64,000 nucleotides of DNA from Pseudolysinimonas_A sp049651805 (GCF_049651805.1 NZ_JBASCU010000019.1:1-64000); one strand, 5' to 3'; numbered from the stretch's first letter, positions 27,520 through 36,181 are shown. The notes: generated by a model from the sequence alone, not told the origin. A program made the numbers and translations.

Positions 27520-28188
27520 ATGAGTCGTCACGGGTCGGGTCGTTTCGTGCGCTTCTGGCTCGCGCCGCTGGTGCTGCTCGTCGCCGCCGCCGCGATGGCC
27601 GGCATCCTCTTCTCGTTCAACAACTCGTGGTGGGTCGACCCCACGCGCGCCCCGTCGAGCGACCAGCGTGCGGCCGACGGCACGACCGTGTTCACGTCGG
27701 CGGGAATCGAGTACGCCACGGCGACGGGGCTGCTGATCATCCGGGTCAGCGACGACGCACTGGATGCGGCGGCGCTGGGGCTCGACGACGACGCGGTGCG
27801 CACGGTCGATCCCGAGGTGCCGGTGGAGGTGCGCATCCTGGGGGCTGACGGTGCGCTCGTTCTGGAGCTCGTCGACGCTGTATCGGTGACGACCGTCGAC
27901 GGTGCCATCGCGCGCGTCGAGCTCGCGCCGTGGGGGTCGGGACAGTACCGCGAGTACAGCGCGCTGCTCGAGAGTCGCGCCGAGACGATCGGCTGGACCG
28001 CCGACGACCTGTCGAAGCTGGAGTCCGACCTGAGCGCCGCGCAGCGCGTCAGCGACGACGGCACCTACTCGGCGCAACTTCCACCCAGCCGCAAGATCGG
28101 GGCGGAGGTCACTGCGCTGCTGAGTGTCGACCTCGGCTCGGCGCAAACGTCGCTCGTGATCATCGTCGAGATGCTCCCCGTGGGCTGA
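27520..28188 (+). CDS. Membrane-anchored protein of unknown function
   Basis: 222 residues with one N-terminal membrane anchor (about residues 12-31, WLAPLVLLVAAAAMAGILF) and an extracytoplasmic part rich in beta strands (alternating hydrophobic segments such as GLLIIRVS and VEVRILGADGALVLEL). No recognised domain. It is 47 bp upstream of the first Roadblock gene, so it may be transcribed with that cluster or separately. Confidence 0.7.
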   Translation: MSRHGSGRFVRFWLAPLVLLVAAAAMAGILFSFNNSWWVDPTRAPSSDQRAADGTTVFTSAGIEYATATGLLIIRVSDDALDAAALGLDDDAVRTVDPEVPVEVRILGADGALVLELVDAVSVTTVDGAIARVELAPWGSGQYREYSALLESRAETIGWTADDLSKLESDLSAAQRVSDDGTYSAQLPPSRKIGAEVTALLSVDLGSAQTSLVIIVEMLPVG

Positions 28189-28235
28189 CTAGGATCACAG
28201 TGTCAGCCTGGAGTTCGTAAGCGAGAGTCCGGAGA

Positions 28236-28595
28236 ATGTCGAACGTCGCCGAGTCACTGAAACGCCTTCTCGAACTGGCGGGCGCGCGGTCCGCGGCCCT
28301 CGTCGACAGCAATTCCGGAATGGTCCTGAGTCATGCAGGGTCGGATCCGCACCTCGAGATCACGGCGGCCGCCAACACCGAGGTGGTTCGAGCCCAACTG
28401 AAGTCGATCGCAACGCTCGGGTCCGACGACGCGATCGACGACATCCTCATCACCTTGAGCACGCAGTACGACATCGTTCGGCCGCTGGCCGCAAACCCGG
28501 CGATCTTCCTCTACCTCGCCATGGACAAGAACAAGTCGAACCTGGCCATGGCGCGCTACAAGGTGGCCGAGTGTGAAGGGCAGCTCGAGCTCTAG
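28236..28595 (+). CDS. Roadblock/LC7-domain protein 1
   Basis: 119 residues, a single Roadblock-like fold: SLKRLLELAGARSAALVDSN begins the domain, and the C-terminus FLYLAMDKNKSNLAMARYK matches the paralogue downstream. By analogy with MglB and CvnB it should dimerise and act on the small GTPase of this cluster as GAP or scaffold. RBS ggaga before the ATG. Confidence 0.78.
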   Translation: MSNVAESLKRLLELAGARSAALVDSNSGMVLSHAGSDPHLEITAAANTEVVRAQLKSIATLGSDDAIDDILITLSTQYDIVRPLAANPAIFLYLAMDKNKSNLAMARYKVAECEGQLEL

Positions 28596-28687
28596 ACTCC
28601 GGCCGTTGCCCACAAGTGGGGGTTTCTGCCGCGCCCGTCGATCGAAACGATGGAGTCCTCAACCCTGATCGATGAGGAAGCCGTCCG

Positions 28688-29278
28688 ATGAGCCTTGAAT
28701 CCCGACTGACCTCGGGCCTCCGCCGCTCCAAGAAGGAGAAGGAACCGGAGCGTCCGGACTACTCCGAGCCCGACTTCGGGGGGTGGGCCCAGAAGCTCGA
28801 CAACTTCATCCCGCCTTCGCAGGCCGCCAAGAAGCCGGACCCGAAACCGGCGGACGTGGCAATGCCCGTCGCGGCGCCGGAACCCGTCGCGGCGCCCGTC
28901 GTCGAAGCCGTCGATGACCGTCCGAGCCTCGAAACGGTTCTCGAGCGGCTCCTGACGTTCGACGGCGCGATGTGCGTCGCGCTCGTCGACAGTGAGACCG
29001 GGATGATCCTCGGCAAAGCCGGTTCCGGTATCGACATCGACCTGGCGGCCGCCGGCGCCTCGGTGACCCTTCGTGCGCGACTTGCGAGCGTCAAGGCTCT
29101 CGGCGGTGATGAGCACATCGAAGACGTGCTCATCTCACTGACGAGCCAGGTGCAGATCATCCACCCGTTGCCCCGCAATCCTTCGATTTTCACCTACATC
29201 ATCGGGGACAAGGCAAGGTCGAGCCTCGCCATGGCGAGGTTCAAGGCCGCCGAAGCGGATCTTCAGATTCAGCTCTAG
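28688..29278 (+). CDS. Roadblock/LC7-domain protein 2 with long N-terminal linker
   Basis: 196 residues: about 85 charged/proline-rich residues (KKEKEPERPDYSEPDFGGW, then a run of APEPVAAPV), then a Roadblock domain closely related to protein 1 (CVALVDSETGMILGKAG; SIFTYIIGDKARSSLAMARF). It is probably a duplicate that gained a tether. The W-containing DFGGWAQKLDNFIPP may be a binding motif. Confidence 0.76.
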   Translation: MSLESRLTSGLRRSKKEKEPERPDYSEPDFGGWAQKLDNFIPPSQAAKKPDPKPADVAMPVAAPEPVAAPVVEAVDDRPSLETVLERLLTFDGAMCVALVDSETGMILGKAGSGIDIDLAAAGASVTLRARLASVKALGGDEHIEDVLISLTSQVQIIHPLPRNPSIFTYIIGDKARSSLAMARFKAAEADLQIQL

Positions 29279-29310
29279 GGCTGGCAGTACCCACGAGGCA
29301 AGGAAGCAGT

Positions 29311-29967
29311 ATGACAACCGAGGTTCAACGCGTTGCCGCGCAGGCGCCACCGCAGCCGGGGGAGTTTCCGGTGACCGTCGGATGGACTCCGGCAGCGATG
29401 GCGGTGCAGGCGGTCTTGTCGCTGCGCACCCCCGTGCACCTGAAGATGAGGATCGAGTCGCACGAGCCGTTGCTCATCGACTTCCGTCACCATGCCTTCA
29501 GTTGGTCGACCCCGCTCGAACAATTCCCGGTCGACGCCGTTCACACCGGGCTGCAAACCGTGCCGACCAGTCCGACAGATCCGCCGTTCTTCGACCTGCC
29601 CGGCCAAGACCTCGACGGGCTCCTGTGGATGATGGGGCTCAACGCCTTCGACGGCGGCGCGGCGTTCTGGCTCTCGCCCGACGACCGCTACCGACTCACC
29701 CGCTGGCCGAACCTGACGCGGCACTCGCACAACCTCAGCCACGTGCGAATGATCGCCGTGCTGGGCAACGCCTACGCCAGTGCATCCGAGCTGGCCGCCT
29801 TCGCCGACGTCGACGTGTCCGAGGCCCAGCGGATGATCAACGCGCTCAGCCTGATGCGCATTCTCGTCCCGTCAGCGGCGGCGCCTGCCGCGACGATGGC
29901 GCCGCAGACCGCCGAGGCCAAGCGCGAGAGCCTCTTCTCCCGCCTCCGTAAGCGGCTGGGCCGCTGA
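29311..29967 (+). CDS. Winged-helix protein of the GTPase/Roadblock cluster
   Basis: 218 residues. The N-terminal 130 residues are not recognised. The segment SHVRMIAVLGNAYASASELAAFADVDVSEAQRMINALSLMRIL resembles a winged helix, as in DUF742 (CvnC) or the C-terminal wHTH of DUF4388-type proteins. The basic tail SLFSRLRKRLGR could contact membrane or partner. It lies 4 bp upstream of the GTPase gene. It may be the effector that the GTPase regulates. Confidence 0.65.
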   Translation: MTTEVQRVAAQAPPQPGEFPVTVGWTPAAMAVQAVLSLRTPVHLKMRIESHEPLLIDFRHHAFSWSTPLEQFPVDAVHTGLQTVPTSPTDPPFFDLPGQDLDGLLWMMGLNAFDGGAAFWLSPDDRYRLTRWPNLTRHSHNLSHVRMIAVLGNAYASASELAAFADVDVSEAQRMINALSLMRILVPSAAAPAATMAPQTAEAKRESLFSRLRKRLGR

Positions 29968-29971
29968 CGCC

Positions 29972-30541
29972 ATGGCCGAGCACGTCATCCTCTTCACGGG
30001 CCCGATGGGAGCCGGAAAGACCACCGCGATCCAGAGTCTGAGCGAGATCGAGGTCGTTCGCACCGAGGCGAACAACTCCGAACGACACGTCGTCGACAAG
30101 GCCACCACGACGGTGGCCCTCGACTACGGGGAGATTCTCGTCGGAGCCCAGGAGAAGGTTCGGCTCTACGGCATTCCCGGCCAGCGGCGGTTCAACTTCA
30201 TGTGGGCCATCCTCAAGAGGCGCGCCAAGGGCATGATCCTGCTCGTCAACAGCGATGCCCCCGACCCGATCGCGGAATTGCTCTTCTATCTCGACGAGTT
30301 CCGCGAACTGTACGACCGCGGCGGCGTGGTCGTGGGAGTGACCCGCTCCGACGTGGGATCCGGGCCGGCCCTCACCGACTACTCCGACGCTCTGGAACGA
30401 ACGAATCCGGGACTGGTCATCCCCGTGTTCACGGTCGACCCGCGCGAGCGCAACCAGATGCAGAACATCCTGCTCACCCTCGTGATCAATATCGAGATGC
30501 GCGCCGCGTTCGGTAGCGTCTCTGGGGTGAGATCACTATGA
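29972..30541 (+). CDS. Small Ras-like GTPase (conservon CvnD-like)
   Basis: 189 residues. P-loop GPMGAGKTT at residues 10-18; switch-II region YGIPGQRRFNFMW matches the GTPGQ-RF-FMW pattern of Streptomyces CvnD/MglA-like GTPases; VTRSD is the guanine-specificity motif (usually T/NKxD). It should act as a molecular switch near the membrane. It overlaps the third Roadblock gene by 4 bp (ATGA), as CvnB and CvnD are linked in conservons. Confidence 0.83.
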   Translation: MAEHVILFTGPMGAGKTTAIQSLSEIEVVRTEANNSERHVVDKATTTVALDYGEILVGAQEKVRLYGIPGQRRFNFMWAILKRRAKGMILLVNSDAPDPIAELLFYLDEFRELYDRGGVVVGVTRSDVGSGPALTDYSDALERTNPGLVIPVFTVDPRERNQMQNILLTLVINIEMRAAFGSVSGVRSL

Positions 30542-30930
30542 GCACCGGACTTCACATGAAGCCCGACGTGGTGGAGGCCGCATCGAGTCTCCTCACGGAG
30601 ATGAGCGCCGCAACGAGTTCTCTCACCTACGCCGCACTGCTGACCGACGACGGCTTCGACGTCGCCCGGTTCCCGGTCAAGACCGACGGTGAGAGGTTTG
30701 CCGGGATGGCGAGCTCGATGCAAGCGCTCGGCGACGCCGTGACCCATGAGCTGAACATCGGCGCCAGCGAGTACATCATCATCGCGTCGGGCAAGGGTCA
30801 CGTCGTGCAACTGCGGGTGCCGGGACAGGAACTCGTGCTCTCTGCGCTCTTCGACAACGATGCGACGGTCGGACACGCTCTGGCCGTCGCGCGATCGTTC
30901 GCGCAGAAGACCGCCGACCTGCTCGCCTAG
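30538..30930 (+). CDS. Roadblock/LC7-domain protein 3
   Basis: 130 residues. A more divergent Roadblock domain (ALLTDDGFDVARFPVKTDGERFAGMASSMQALGDAV, YIIIASGKGHVVQLRVPGQELVLSALF), like CvnB. It overlaps the GTPase gene by 4 bp, so it is the best candidate for the GTPase-activating partner. It ends the cluster; 46 bp follow before the next gene. Confidence 0.78.
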   Translation: MSTGLHMKPDVVEAASSLLTEMSAATSSLTYAALLTDDGFDVARFPVKTDGERFAGMASSMQALGDAVTHELNIGASEYIIIASGKGHVVQLRVPGQELVLSALFDNDATVGHALAVARSFAQKTADLLA

Positions 30931-30963
30931 GTGGATCGCCGACCGCGGCGCTGGGGAAAAAGC

Positions 30964-30969
30964 TAACGT
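30964..30969 (+). promoter_or_regulatory. -10 box (TAACGT) for leaderless DUF2470 mRNA
   Basis: TAACGT followed by 7 nt and the ATG at 30977. Confidence 0.5.
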
Positions 30970-30976
30970 GGACGGC

Positions 30977-31276
30977 ATGGCTGTTTTCTCCCCCGAGGTC
31001 GTCTCCGCGGTGCTGCACCACATGAACGACGACCACATCGAGGACAACGTGCTCATCGTGCGGGCCTTCGCCGATCGTGAGGTGCGCGACGCGTCGATGC
31101 ACGACCTCGACGAGCACGGCGGCACGTGGCACTACGAGTTCGAGGGCGAGCGGGCAGAGCTGCGCATCCCCTGGCCCGGCGCCCCCCTGAGCGAGCGCGC
31201 CGACATCCGCCGCGACATCGTCGCCCTCTACGACGCGGCCTGCGAGAAGCTGGGCGTCGCGGCTCGGCCGCACTGA
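30977..31276 (+). CDS. DUF2470-domain protein (heme-handling related)
   Basis: 99 residues. VVSAVLHHMNDDHIEDNVLIVRAFA is the DUF2470 signature, a domain also found at the C-terminus of heme-degrading and heme-utilisation proteins. Its function alone is unknown; heme binding or redox is an inference. A heme oxygenase gene lies 2.8 kb away. The start at 30977 is chosen because of the leaderless -10 box. Confidence 0.75.
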   Translation: MAVFSPEVVSAVLHHMNDDHIEDNVLIVRAFADREVRDASMHDLDEHGGTWHYEFEGERAELRIPWPGAPLSERADIRRDIVALYDAACEKLGVAARPH

Positions 31277-31287
31277 GTGACCCGGCC

Positions 31288-31656
31288 GTGCGCTCGCTGC
31301 TCCGTTCACCCAACCGCATCGTCGCGCTCGCTCTCGGTGTCGCGTTCGCCGGGTATGCCGTCTTCGCTGCGCTCACCGCCCGCCCGCTTCTGTTCGCGCT
31401 CTTCGCCATTGCGGCCACCGCGCTGGTCGTGGCCGCGCTGCTCGGCATCGCGGCGGCGCGGATCGCCAACATCGTCGCCGGAACGGCGTGGCTCGTGCTC
31501 GGGTACGCGGGGTTGTTCCTCGTCGGCACCGAATTCAACGTGCTGCGACTCGGAGCAATCGGCGAGGTCGTGCTCTTCGCGGCCGCGACCGTGCATCTGG
31601 CGGTCGGGCTCGGGGCTCGGCGGGATGTCGCCGCCCTTCCACGGCCCGAGGCCTGA
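31288..31656 (+). CDS. DUF4383-like four-helix membrane protein
   Basis: About 122 residues from a GTG start; the exact start is uncertain. RSPNRIVALALGVAF at the N-terminus and four hydrophobic segments with ANIVAGTAWLVLGYAGLFLVG resemble DUF4383. Function unknown. It directly follows the DUF2470 gene. Confidence 0.62.
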   Translation: MRSLLRSPNRIVALALGVAFAGYAVFAALTARPLLFALFAIAATALVVAALLGIAAARIANIVAGTAWLVLGYAGLFLVGTEFNVLRLGAIGEVVLFAAATVHLAVGLGARRDVAALPRPEA

Positions 31657-31763
31657 ACCCGCGGCTGCCTGCCACGTTCGGCGTCATCTGTCGACCCCCT
31701 GGCCCGCCCGACTTCGTCGGCGCAGGCTGGAATCTCAGAACGATCCACGAAGGAGGGTCAACC

Positions 31764-31934
31764 ATGGGACTGGATGACAAGGCCCGCAACGCCGCGCAGG
31801 ACCTCGGCGGCAAGGCCAAGGAAGCCGTCGGCGACGCGACCGACAACGAGCGGCTCGAAGCCGAGGGCAACGCCGACCAGGCCGGCGCGAACATCAAGCA
31901 GGCGGGCGAGAACGTCAAGGACGCCTTCCGCTGA
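31764..31934 (+). CDS. CsbD-family stress protein
   Basis: 56 residues. MGLDDKARNAAQDLGGKAKEAVGDATDNERLEAEG is the CsbD pattern (related to B. subtilis CsbD and E. coli YjbJ), a small hydrophilic stress-induced protein of unknown function. A very strong RBS (AAGGAGG, 8 nt before the ATG) implies high expression. A terminator follows. Confidence 0.88.
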   Translation: MGLDDKARNAAQDLGGKAKEAVGDATDNERLEAEGNADQAGANIKQAGENVKDAFR

Positions 31935-31943
31935 TTCCTCGAC

Positions 31944-31987
31944 GCGAAAGCGCCCGCCATCCTTCCGGGGATGACGGGCGCTTTCGC
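31944..31987. terminator. Bidirectional rho-independent-type hairpin
   Basis: Perfect 13-bp arms GCGAAAGCGCCCG and CGGGCGCTTTCGC around an 18-nt loop. It lies 10 bp after csbD and 13 bp after the convergent LVIVD gene stop, so it can serve both; there is no long U tract, as is usual in actinobacteria. Confidence 0.75.
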
Positions 31988-32000
31988 TGTGGTCAGCCGA

Positions 32001-33851
32001 TCACGGCTGGTACTGGAGGATGTACAGCCCGCTGTCGCGGTCGGAGGCCAGCACATACTGCTGACCGTCGGGGTGCTGGTACACCTCGACGCCCCAGAAG
32101 TTGTTGCCACCCTCGTCGATGAAGTGACCGACTTCCTCCAGGCCATCCGGTCCGTAGCTCACGACCCGGAACCCGGCCGCGTAGTACGAGAGGTACGCGA
32201 GGTTCTGCGTCGGGTCGGTCGCCACCTCGTGCACGGAGAGGTCGCCGAAACCGTCCGCGTAGGCGGGGTCTTGGCTCTCCGGCACGAAGTACTGGTCGAT
32301 GTCGGTCATCGTCTCGGCGTCGTACAGGTGCACGTAGCCCCAGCCGTCGAAGACGGCCTTGACGTCGACATCCTGACCGGTCGCCCCGACTGCCGTGGGG
32401 ATCGCGGTTCCGCCGGCGTCATCGCAGGCGTAGTCGCCCGGGAGTCCGCCCGTGAGAATCCGGAACCCGTCGGTGCGCGACACGAACACGGCGGGGATGT
32501 CGGCGGTCACGAGCATCGTCAGCAACGCCTCGCAGCCGTCGACGCCGGTGCGGTTGAAGACGATCGCGCCCTCGTATCCGGCGGCCTGGGCGTTCTGCAC
32601 CTTCACGACGAAGTCGCACACGCCGCGCTCGATGACGGCGACGGATGCCGTGGCATCCGCGGGCGGGATCGCCGCGGCGTCACACCCCAGGCCCAGGAAT
32701 CGGGTGCCGCCGGTAAGGCTCGAGTCGGCGTCGATGGCCGGCACGTCGGAGGCCTGCACGGCGGTGAACTCGGTGCCGTCCTCCATCGTCGCCATCACGC
32801 GGTACGGATCGAAGTCCTCATCGGTGGCGATGAAGTACTCGTCGTCGTTGGTGAACTCCGCCTGATGCCCGTTGCCTTCGGGCGTGATCGTCTCGCCGAA
32901 CGACGCCCGCACGGGGTCGGCGGCGGCGAAGTCGGTGTCCGAGACGAAGACCGGGTTGGCCGGGTCGTCGACGTCGAGCTTGGCGTAGCCGCCATCCCAA
33001 TACGAGACCAGCATCGTCTGAACCCCGCCGATCTCCTTGACCACCATGTCGTGCAGGAACGTCGAGTCGCCCTGTACCTCGCCGAGCGGCTGTGCCGTCT
33101 GCTCATCGAGCGAGGTCTCGGAGATCAGCACCGGCTTCGACGGGTTGGTGATGTCGAGGATGTCGATGTCGGTCTCTTCGATGTCGTCCACCAGAGCGGC
33201 ATAGGCCTTGGCGCCGTCTGTCCACATGTACACGGAGTGGGCTTCGTTCGACTTCGTCTGCGCCTTACCCGCGACGCTGAAGTCGCCGAATCCTTCGACC
33301 AGCTTCTTCGGCTTGGTCGGGTCGGTGACGTCGATGAGCGTCACACCACCGACGCCCTTCGTCTCACCAGGGCAGATCTCGTTCTGATAGGCGAGCACTT
33401 CGCCGGTGAACGACGGGGTCTCGATGTGGATCACCTGCGAACCCTCGCCGCTGAACGTTCCCCGATGGCTCGGGATGAGGGTCACCAGCTCGGGTGCGGT
33501 CGGATCGGAGATGTCAACGACATAGACACCGCCGCGATCGCACTCCGGTTCCCAGTACGCCGTGAGGTAGGCGTAGTTGCCGTACGCCGAGACGTCGGCG
33601 ATGCGTCCCGGCTCCTCTTCTCCTTCGAAGAGATCCAGCCTGCCGATCTCGACGACGTTCTCGCTCGACGCGGGGAGGTGGCCCTCGTCTCCGCCGTTCT
33701 GAGCGTCGTCTTGACGCGTCTCCTTGCCGGAGTCCATGACTCCGTCGTCGACGGGTTCGATGCCATCGCGCGCGAACGCGGGCGCGACGCCCAGCGTCAA
33801 TGCCACCCCGACGGCTAGAGCGAGTACTCCGGATTTCCTGGCGATCATCAC
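32001..33851 (-). CDS. Secreted LVIVD-repeat protein with PA domain
   Basis: 616 residues. Signal peptide about residues 1-28 (basic start, hydrophobic core, AFA). LVIVD-type beta-propeller repeats: VYVVDISDPTAPELV, VTLIDVTDPTKPKKLV, IDILDITNPSKPVLIS and AKLDVDDPANPVFV. A protease-associated (PA)-like insert (ASVAVIERGVCDFVVKVQNA, GYEGAIVFNRTG) lies around residues 405-470. It is probably a cell-surface or extracellular binding protein; no catalytic residues were recognised. Confidence 0.82.
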   Translation of the reverse strand: MMIARKSGVLALAVGVALTLGVAPAFARDGIEPVDDGVMDSGKETRQDDAQNGGDEGHLPASSENVVEIGRLDLFEGEEEPGRIADVSAYGNYAYLTAYWEPECDRGGVYVVDISDPTAPELVTLIPSHRGTFSGEGSQVIHIETPSFTGEVLAYQNEICPGETKGVGGVTLIDVTDPTKPKKLVEGFGDFSVAGKAQTKSNEAHSVYMWTDGAKAYAALVDDIEETDIDILDITNPSKPVLISETSLDEQTAQPLGEVQGDSTFLHDMVVKEIGGVQTMLVSYWDGGYAKLDVDDPANPVFVSDTDFAAADPVRASFGETITPEGNGHQAEFTNDDEYFIATDEDFDPYRVMATMEDGTEFTAVQASDVPAIDADSSLTGGTRFLGLGCDAAAIPPADATASVAVIERGVCDFVVKVQNAQAAGYEGAIVFNRTGVDGCEALLTMLVTADIPAVFVSRTDGFRILTGGLPGDYACDDAGGTAIPTAVGATGQDVDVKAVFDGWGYVHLYDAETMTDIDQYFVPESQDPAYADGFGDLSVHEVATDPTQNLAYLSYYAAGFRVVSYGPDGLEEVGHFIDEGGNNFWGVEVYQHPDGQQYVLASDRDSGLYILQYQP

Positions 33852-34080
33852 GATCGTGCTCCCCTCTCAACTGATCCGGCAGGCCGGATCGGCCGATTCG
33901 GGCCGGAAGCGGCATTCAAACAGAGCACGGCGGCAAACGCCAGATTCGACGACCGAGACGCAAGAATCGTGCGTGACACGCTCAATTCGGCCCTTGTTCG
34001 GGGGACAGGGAGAAAGAATTCCGCCCGTCGGGCGGGGGTGCCTGTGAGACGATGAGGGTCGCCTGACCCCGAGGAGAACC

Positions 34081-34728
34081 GTGTCCGTCATCCCCTTCTC
34101 CCAGGCCCTCCGGGAGCGCACGTGGACCGGCCACGGCGAGAGCGAGGGCGCCGGCTTCATGCACGACCTCATGACCGGCAAGGGCACGCGGGAGGATTAC
34201 GTCGCCCTCGTCGTGCAGCACTATTTCGTCTACGAGGCGCTCGAGTCGGCTGCGAACACGTTCGTCGCGGATGCCGAGGCGCGTCCATTCCTCAGCGACC
34301 AGCTCACGCGCATGCCCGCCCTCGAAGCCGACCTTGCCTTCCTGCTCGGCGAGGACTGGCGCGACCAGATCTCGCCGCTGCCCACAACGGAGCGTTACGT
34401 CGCCCGCATCCGCGAGATCGAAGCCGACGGCTGGGTCGGCGGTTTCGTCGCCCATCACTACACCCGCTACCTCGGCGACCTTTCGGGCGGGCAGGCGATC
34501 GGCCGCCTCATGAAGCGCCATTTCGGGTTCGAGACCAACGGCATCCTGTTCTACCTCTTCGACCAGATCGCCGACCCGAAGGCGTTCAAGGAGACCTACC
34601 GCGACCGACTGGATGCCGCGGGCTGGGATGCCGAGGAACGCGAGCGGGTGATCGACGAGGTGCTCCTGGCCTACCGGTTCAACGCCGAGATGTTCGAAGA
34701 CCTCAGCGCCGCCAAAGCTGCCGCCTAG
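34081..34728 (+). CDS. hmuO: Biliverdin-producing heme oxygenase
   Basis: 215 residues, GTG start with RBS GAGGAG. FSQALRERTWTGHGESEG contains the proximal-His region, and VAHHYTRYLGDLSGGQAIGRLM is the heme-oxygenase signature with distal-helix glycines (GDLSGGQ). It degrades heme to biliverdin, Fe and CO for iron acquisition. No heme-uptake genes are next to it in this window. Confidence 0.93.
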   Translation: MSVIPFSQALRERTWTGHGESEGAGFMHDLMTGKGTREDYVALVVQHYFVYEALESAANTFVADAEARPFLSDQLTRMPALEADLAFLLGEDWRDQISPLPTTERYVARIREIEADGWVGGFVAHHYTRYLGDLSGGQAIGRLMKRHFGFETNGILFYLFDQIADPKAFKETYRDRLDAAGWDAEERERVIDEVLLAYRFNAEMFEDLSAAKAAA

Positions 34729-34737
34729 CCTCGCCTC

Positions 34738-34775
34738 GGTGGTCGAGTAGCCCGCGAAGCGGGCGTGTCGAGACC
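34738..34775 (+). repeat. REP-like palindrome, copy 9
   Basis: GGTGGTCGAGTAG, stem GCCCGC-GAA-GCGGGC, GTGTCGAGACC, 10 bp after the heme oxygenase stop. Confidence 0.9.
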
Positions 34776-34800
34776 CGGCCAGCGTCACACCCTTGTGTGT

Positions 34801-34836
34801 GGTCTCGACACGCGGCTTTGCCGCTACTCGACCACC
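34801..34836 (-). repeat. REP-like palindrome, copy 10
   Basis: Inverted relative to copy 9, stem GCGGC-AAA-GCCGC, just beyond the stop of the convergent helicase gene. Copies 9 and 10 repeat the inverted-pair arrangement of copies 2 and 3. Confidence 0.9.
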
Positions 34837-34843
34837 GAGTCGG

Positions 34844-36136
34844 TCAGGCCTGGATGCCGGGGATGGGTTGCGCGGTGGACATGAACCGTTGCACGGCGGG
34901 GTCGACGATGATGTCGCTCGGGCGCAGCGGACGGGTGAGGTAGAGGCCTTCGAGTTCGGTGATGCGCGACAGCGCGACGTAGGTCTGCCCGGGCGCGAAC
35001 GAGCGCGGGCCGAGGTCGATGATCGCGCGATCGTAGGTCTTGCCCTGCGACTTGTGGATGGTGACCGCCCACGCCAGCCGCAGCGGGAACTGCGTGAACT
35101 CGGCCACGACATCCTTGCGCAGCGTCTTGGTGACGGGGGAGTAGGAGTACTTGTAGCGCTCCCAGACCGCGGGTTGCACCTCGTGGCGTTCGCCGTCGAC
35201 CTCGACGGTGACGGTGTCGCCGATCTTCACCACCTCGCCGATCGTGCCGTTGACCCAGCGCCGGTCGTTGCCGACGTCGTTGCGCAGGAACATCACCTGC
35301 GCCCCGACTTTGAGTTCGAGTTTCTCGTCGGCCGGGTAGGCGCGGTTGCCGAACTCGCCCGTGACCTCGGCGACCGCCGACAGCGAACGGCCGGGTAGCC
35401 GCCCGAGGCCCTGCGCATTGATGCGGTTCACCGCCGCGTTGGTCGTGGCGAGGGTGATCGCGCCATCCGTGGGTGCGGGGCGGGCGCCCACCTCGTTGAG
35501 TCGGCCCGCCATCTCGGCGGTCACCTGCCCGTGCCGCACCGCGGTGAGCAGCTGCTTGAACTCCAACTCGTGCTGTCGGTGGATGGTCGTCAGTTCGAAG
35601 ATGCGCAGGTCGGCTTCGCTCCACACCTTCGCGTCGAAGAACCACATCGAGCGGTAGGTGTCGGCGAAGTACGCACGCTCGTCGTTCTCACCCGGAACGG
35701 GGGCCAACTGGTACGGGTCACCGAAGAGGATGATCTGCACTCCGCCGAACGCCTCGTGCGGGCGCTGCCGGGCCTGGCGCAGCGAACGGTCCATGGCATC
35801 CAGCAGGTCGGCGTTCACCATCGACACCTCGTCGACGACCAGGGTGTCGATCGCGCTGAGCAGCTTACGGAGCTCCGGTGGCTGATCGATGTCGTGGTCG
35901 GCGATCACCCCGATCGGCAACCGGAAGAGCGAATGGATGGTCTGCCCGCCGACGTTGAGCGCCGCCACCCCGGTCGGGGCGCAGATCGCGAGGGTGTGGG
36001 ATGAATGCCACGAGAGGTACTCCAGCAGCGTCGACTTGCCCGTTCCGGCCCGACCGGTGACGAAGATGTGATCCCGCGTGTTCTCGATCGCCGCGACCAC
36101 CGCCTCCTGCTCGGGCGACAGTTCGGGAAGATCCAC
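34844..36136 (-). CDS. PIF1-like DNA helicase
   Basis: 430 residues, GTG start. Walker A GRAGTGKSTLL at about residues 28-38, Walker B DTLVVDEVSMV, motif III FGDPYQLAPV, and the C-terminal VTIHKSQGKTYDRAIID with TYVALSRITELEGLYL are superfamily 1B (PIF1/RecD2) motifs. It probably unwinds 5'-3'. TAGAGT lies 6 nt before the GTG, so the transcript is probably leaderless. Confidence 0.88.
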   Translation of the reverse strand: MDLPELSPEQEAVVAAIENTRDHIFVTGRAGTGKSTLLEYLSWHSSHTLAICAPTGVAALNVGGQTIHSLFRLPIGVIADHDIDQPPELRKLLSAIDTLVVDEVSMVNADLLDAMDRSLRQARQRPHEAFGGVQIILFGDPYQLAPVPGENDERAYFADTYRSMWFFDAKVWSEADLRIFELTTIHRQHELEFKQLLTAVRHGQVTAEMAGRLNEVGARPAPTDGAITLATTNAAVNRINAQGLGRLPGRSLSAVAEVTGEFGNRAYPADEKLELKVGAQVMFLRNDVGNDRRWVNGTIGEVVKIGDTVTVEVDGERHEVQPAVWERYKYSYSPVTKTLRKDVVAEFTQFPLRLAWAVTIHKSQGKTYDRAIIDLGPRSFAPGQTYVALSRITELEGLYLTRPLRPSDIIVDPAVQRFMSTAQPIPGIQA

Positions 36137-36142
36137 CGGGCA

Positions 36143-36148
36143 ACTCTA
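36143..36148 (-). promoter_or_regulatory. -10 box (TAGAGT) for leaderless helicase mRNA
   Basis: Minus-strand TAGAGT, 6 nt before the GTG start; divergent from the box at 36182. Confidence 0.5.
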
Positions 36149-36181
36149 ATCCGCGCGAGCCGAGCGACCCGGGCGACTTCG

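Noticed and set aside
27115..28146. 343-codon open frame on the minus strand over the 27520 gene
   Set aside because: Only its last part (hsdM/hsdR remnant) has real protein similarity; the rest is antisense to the membrane-anchored protein gene.
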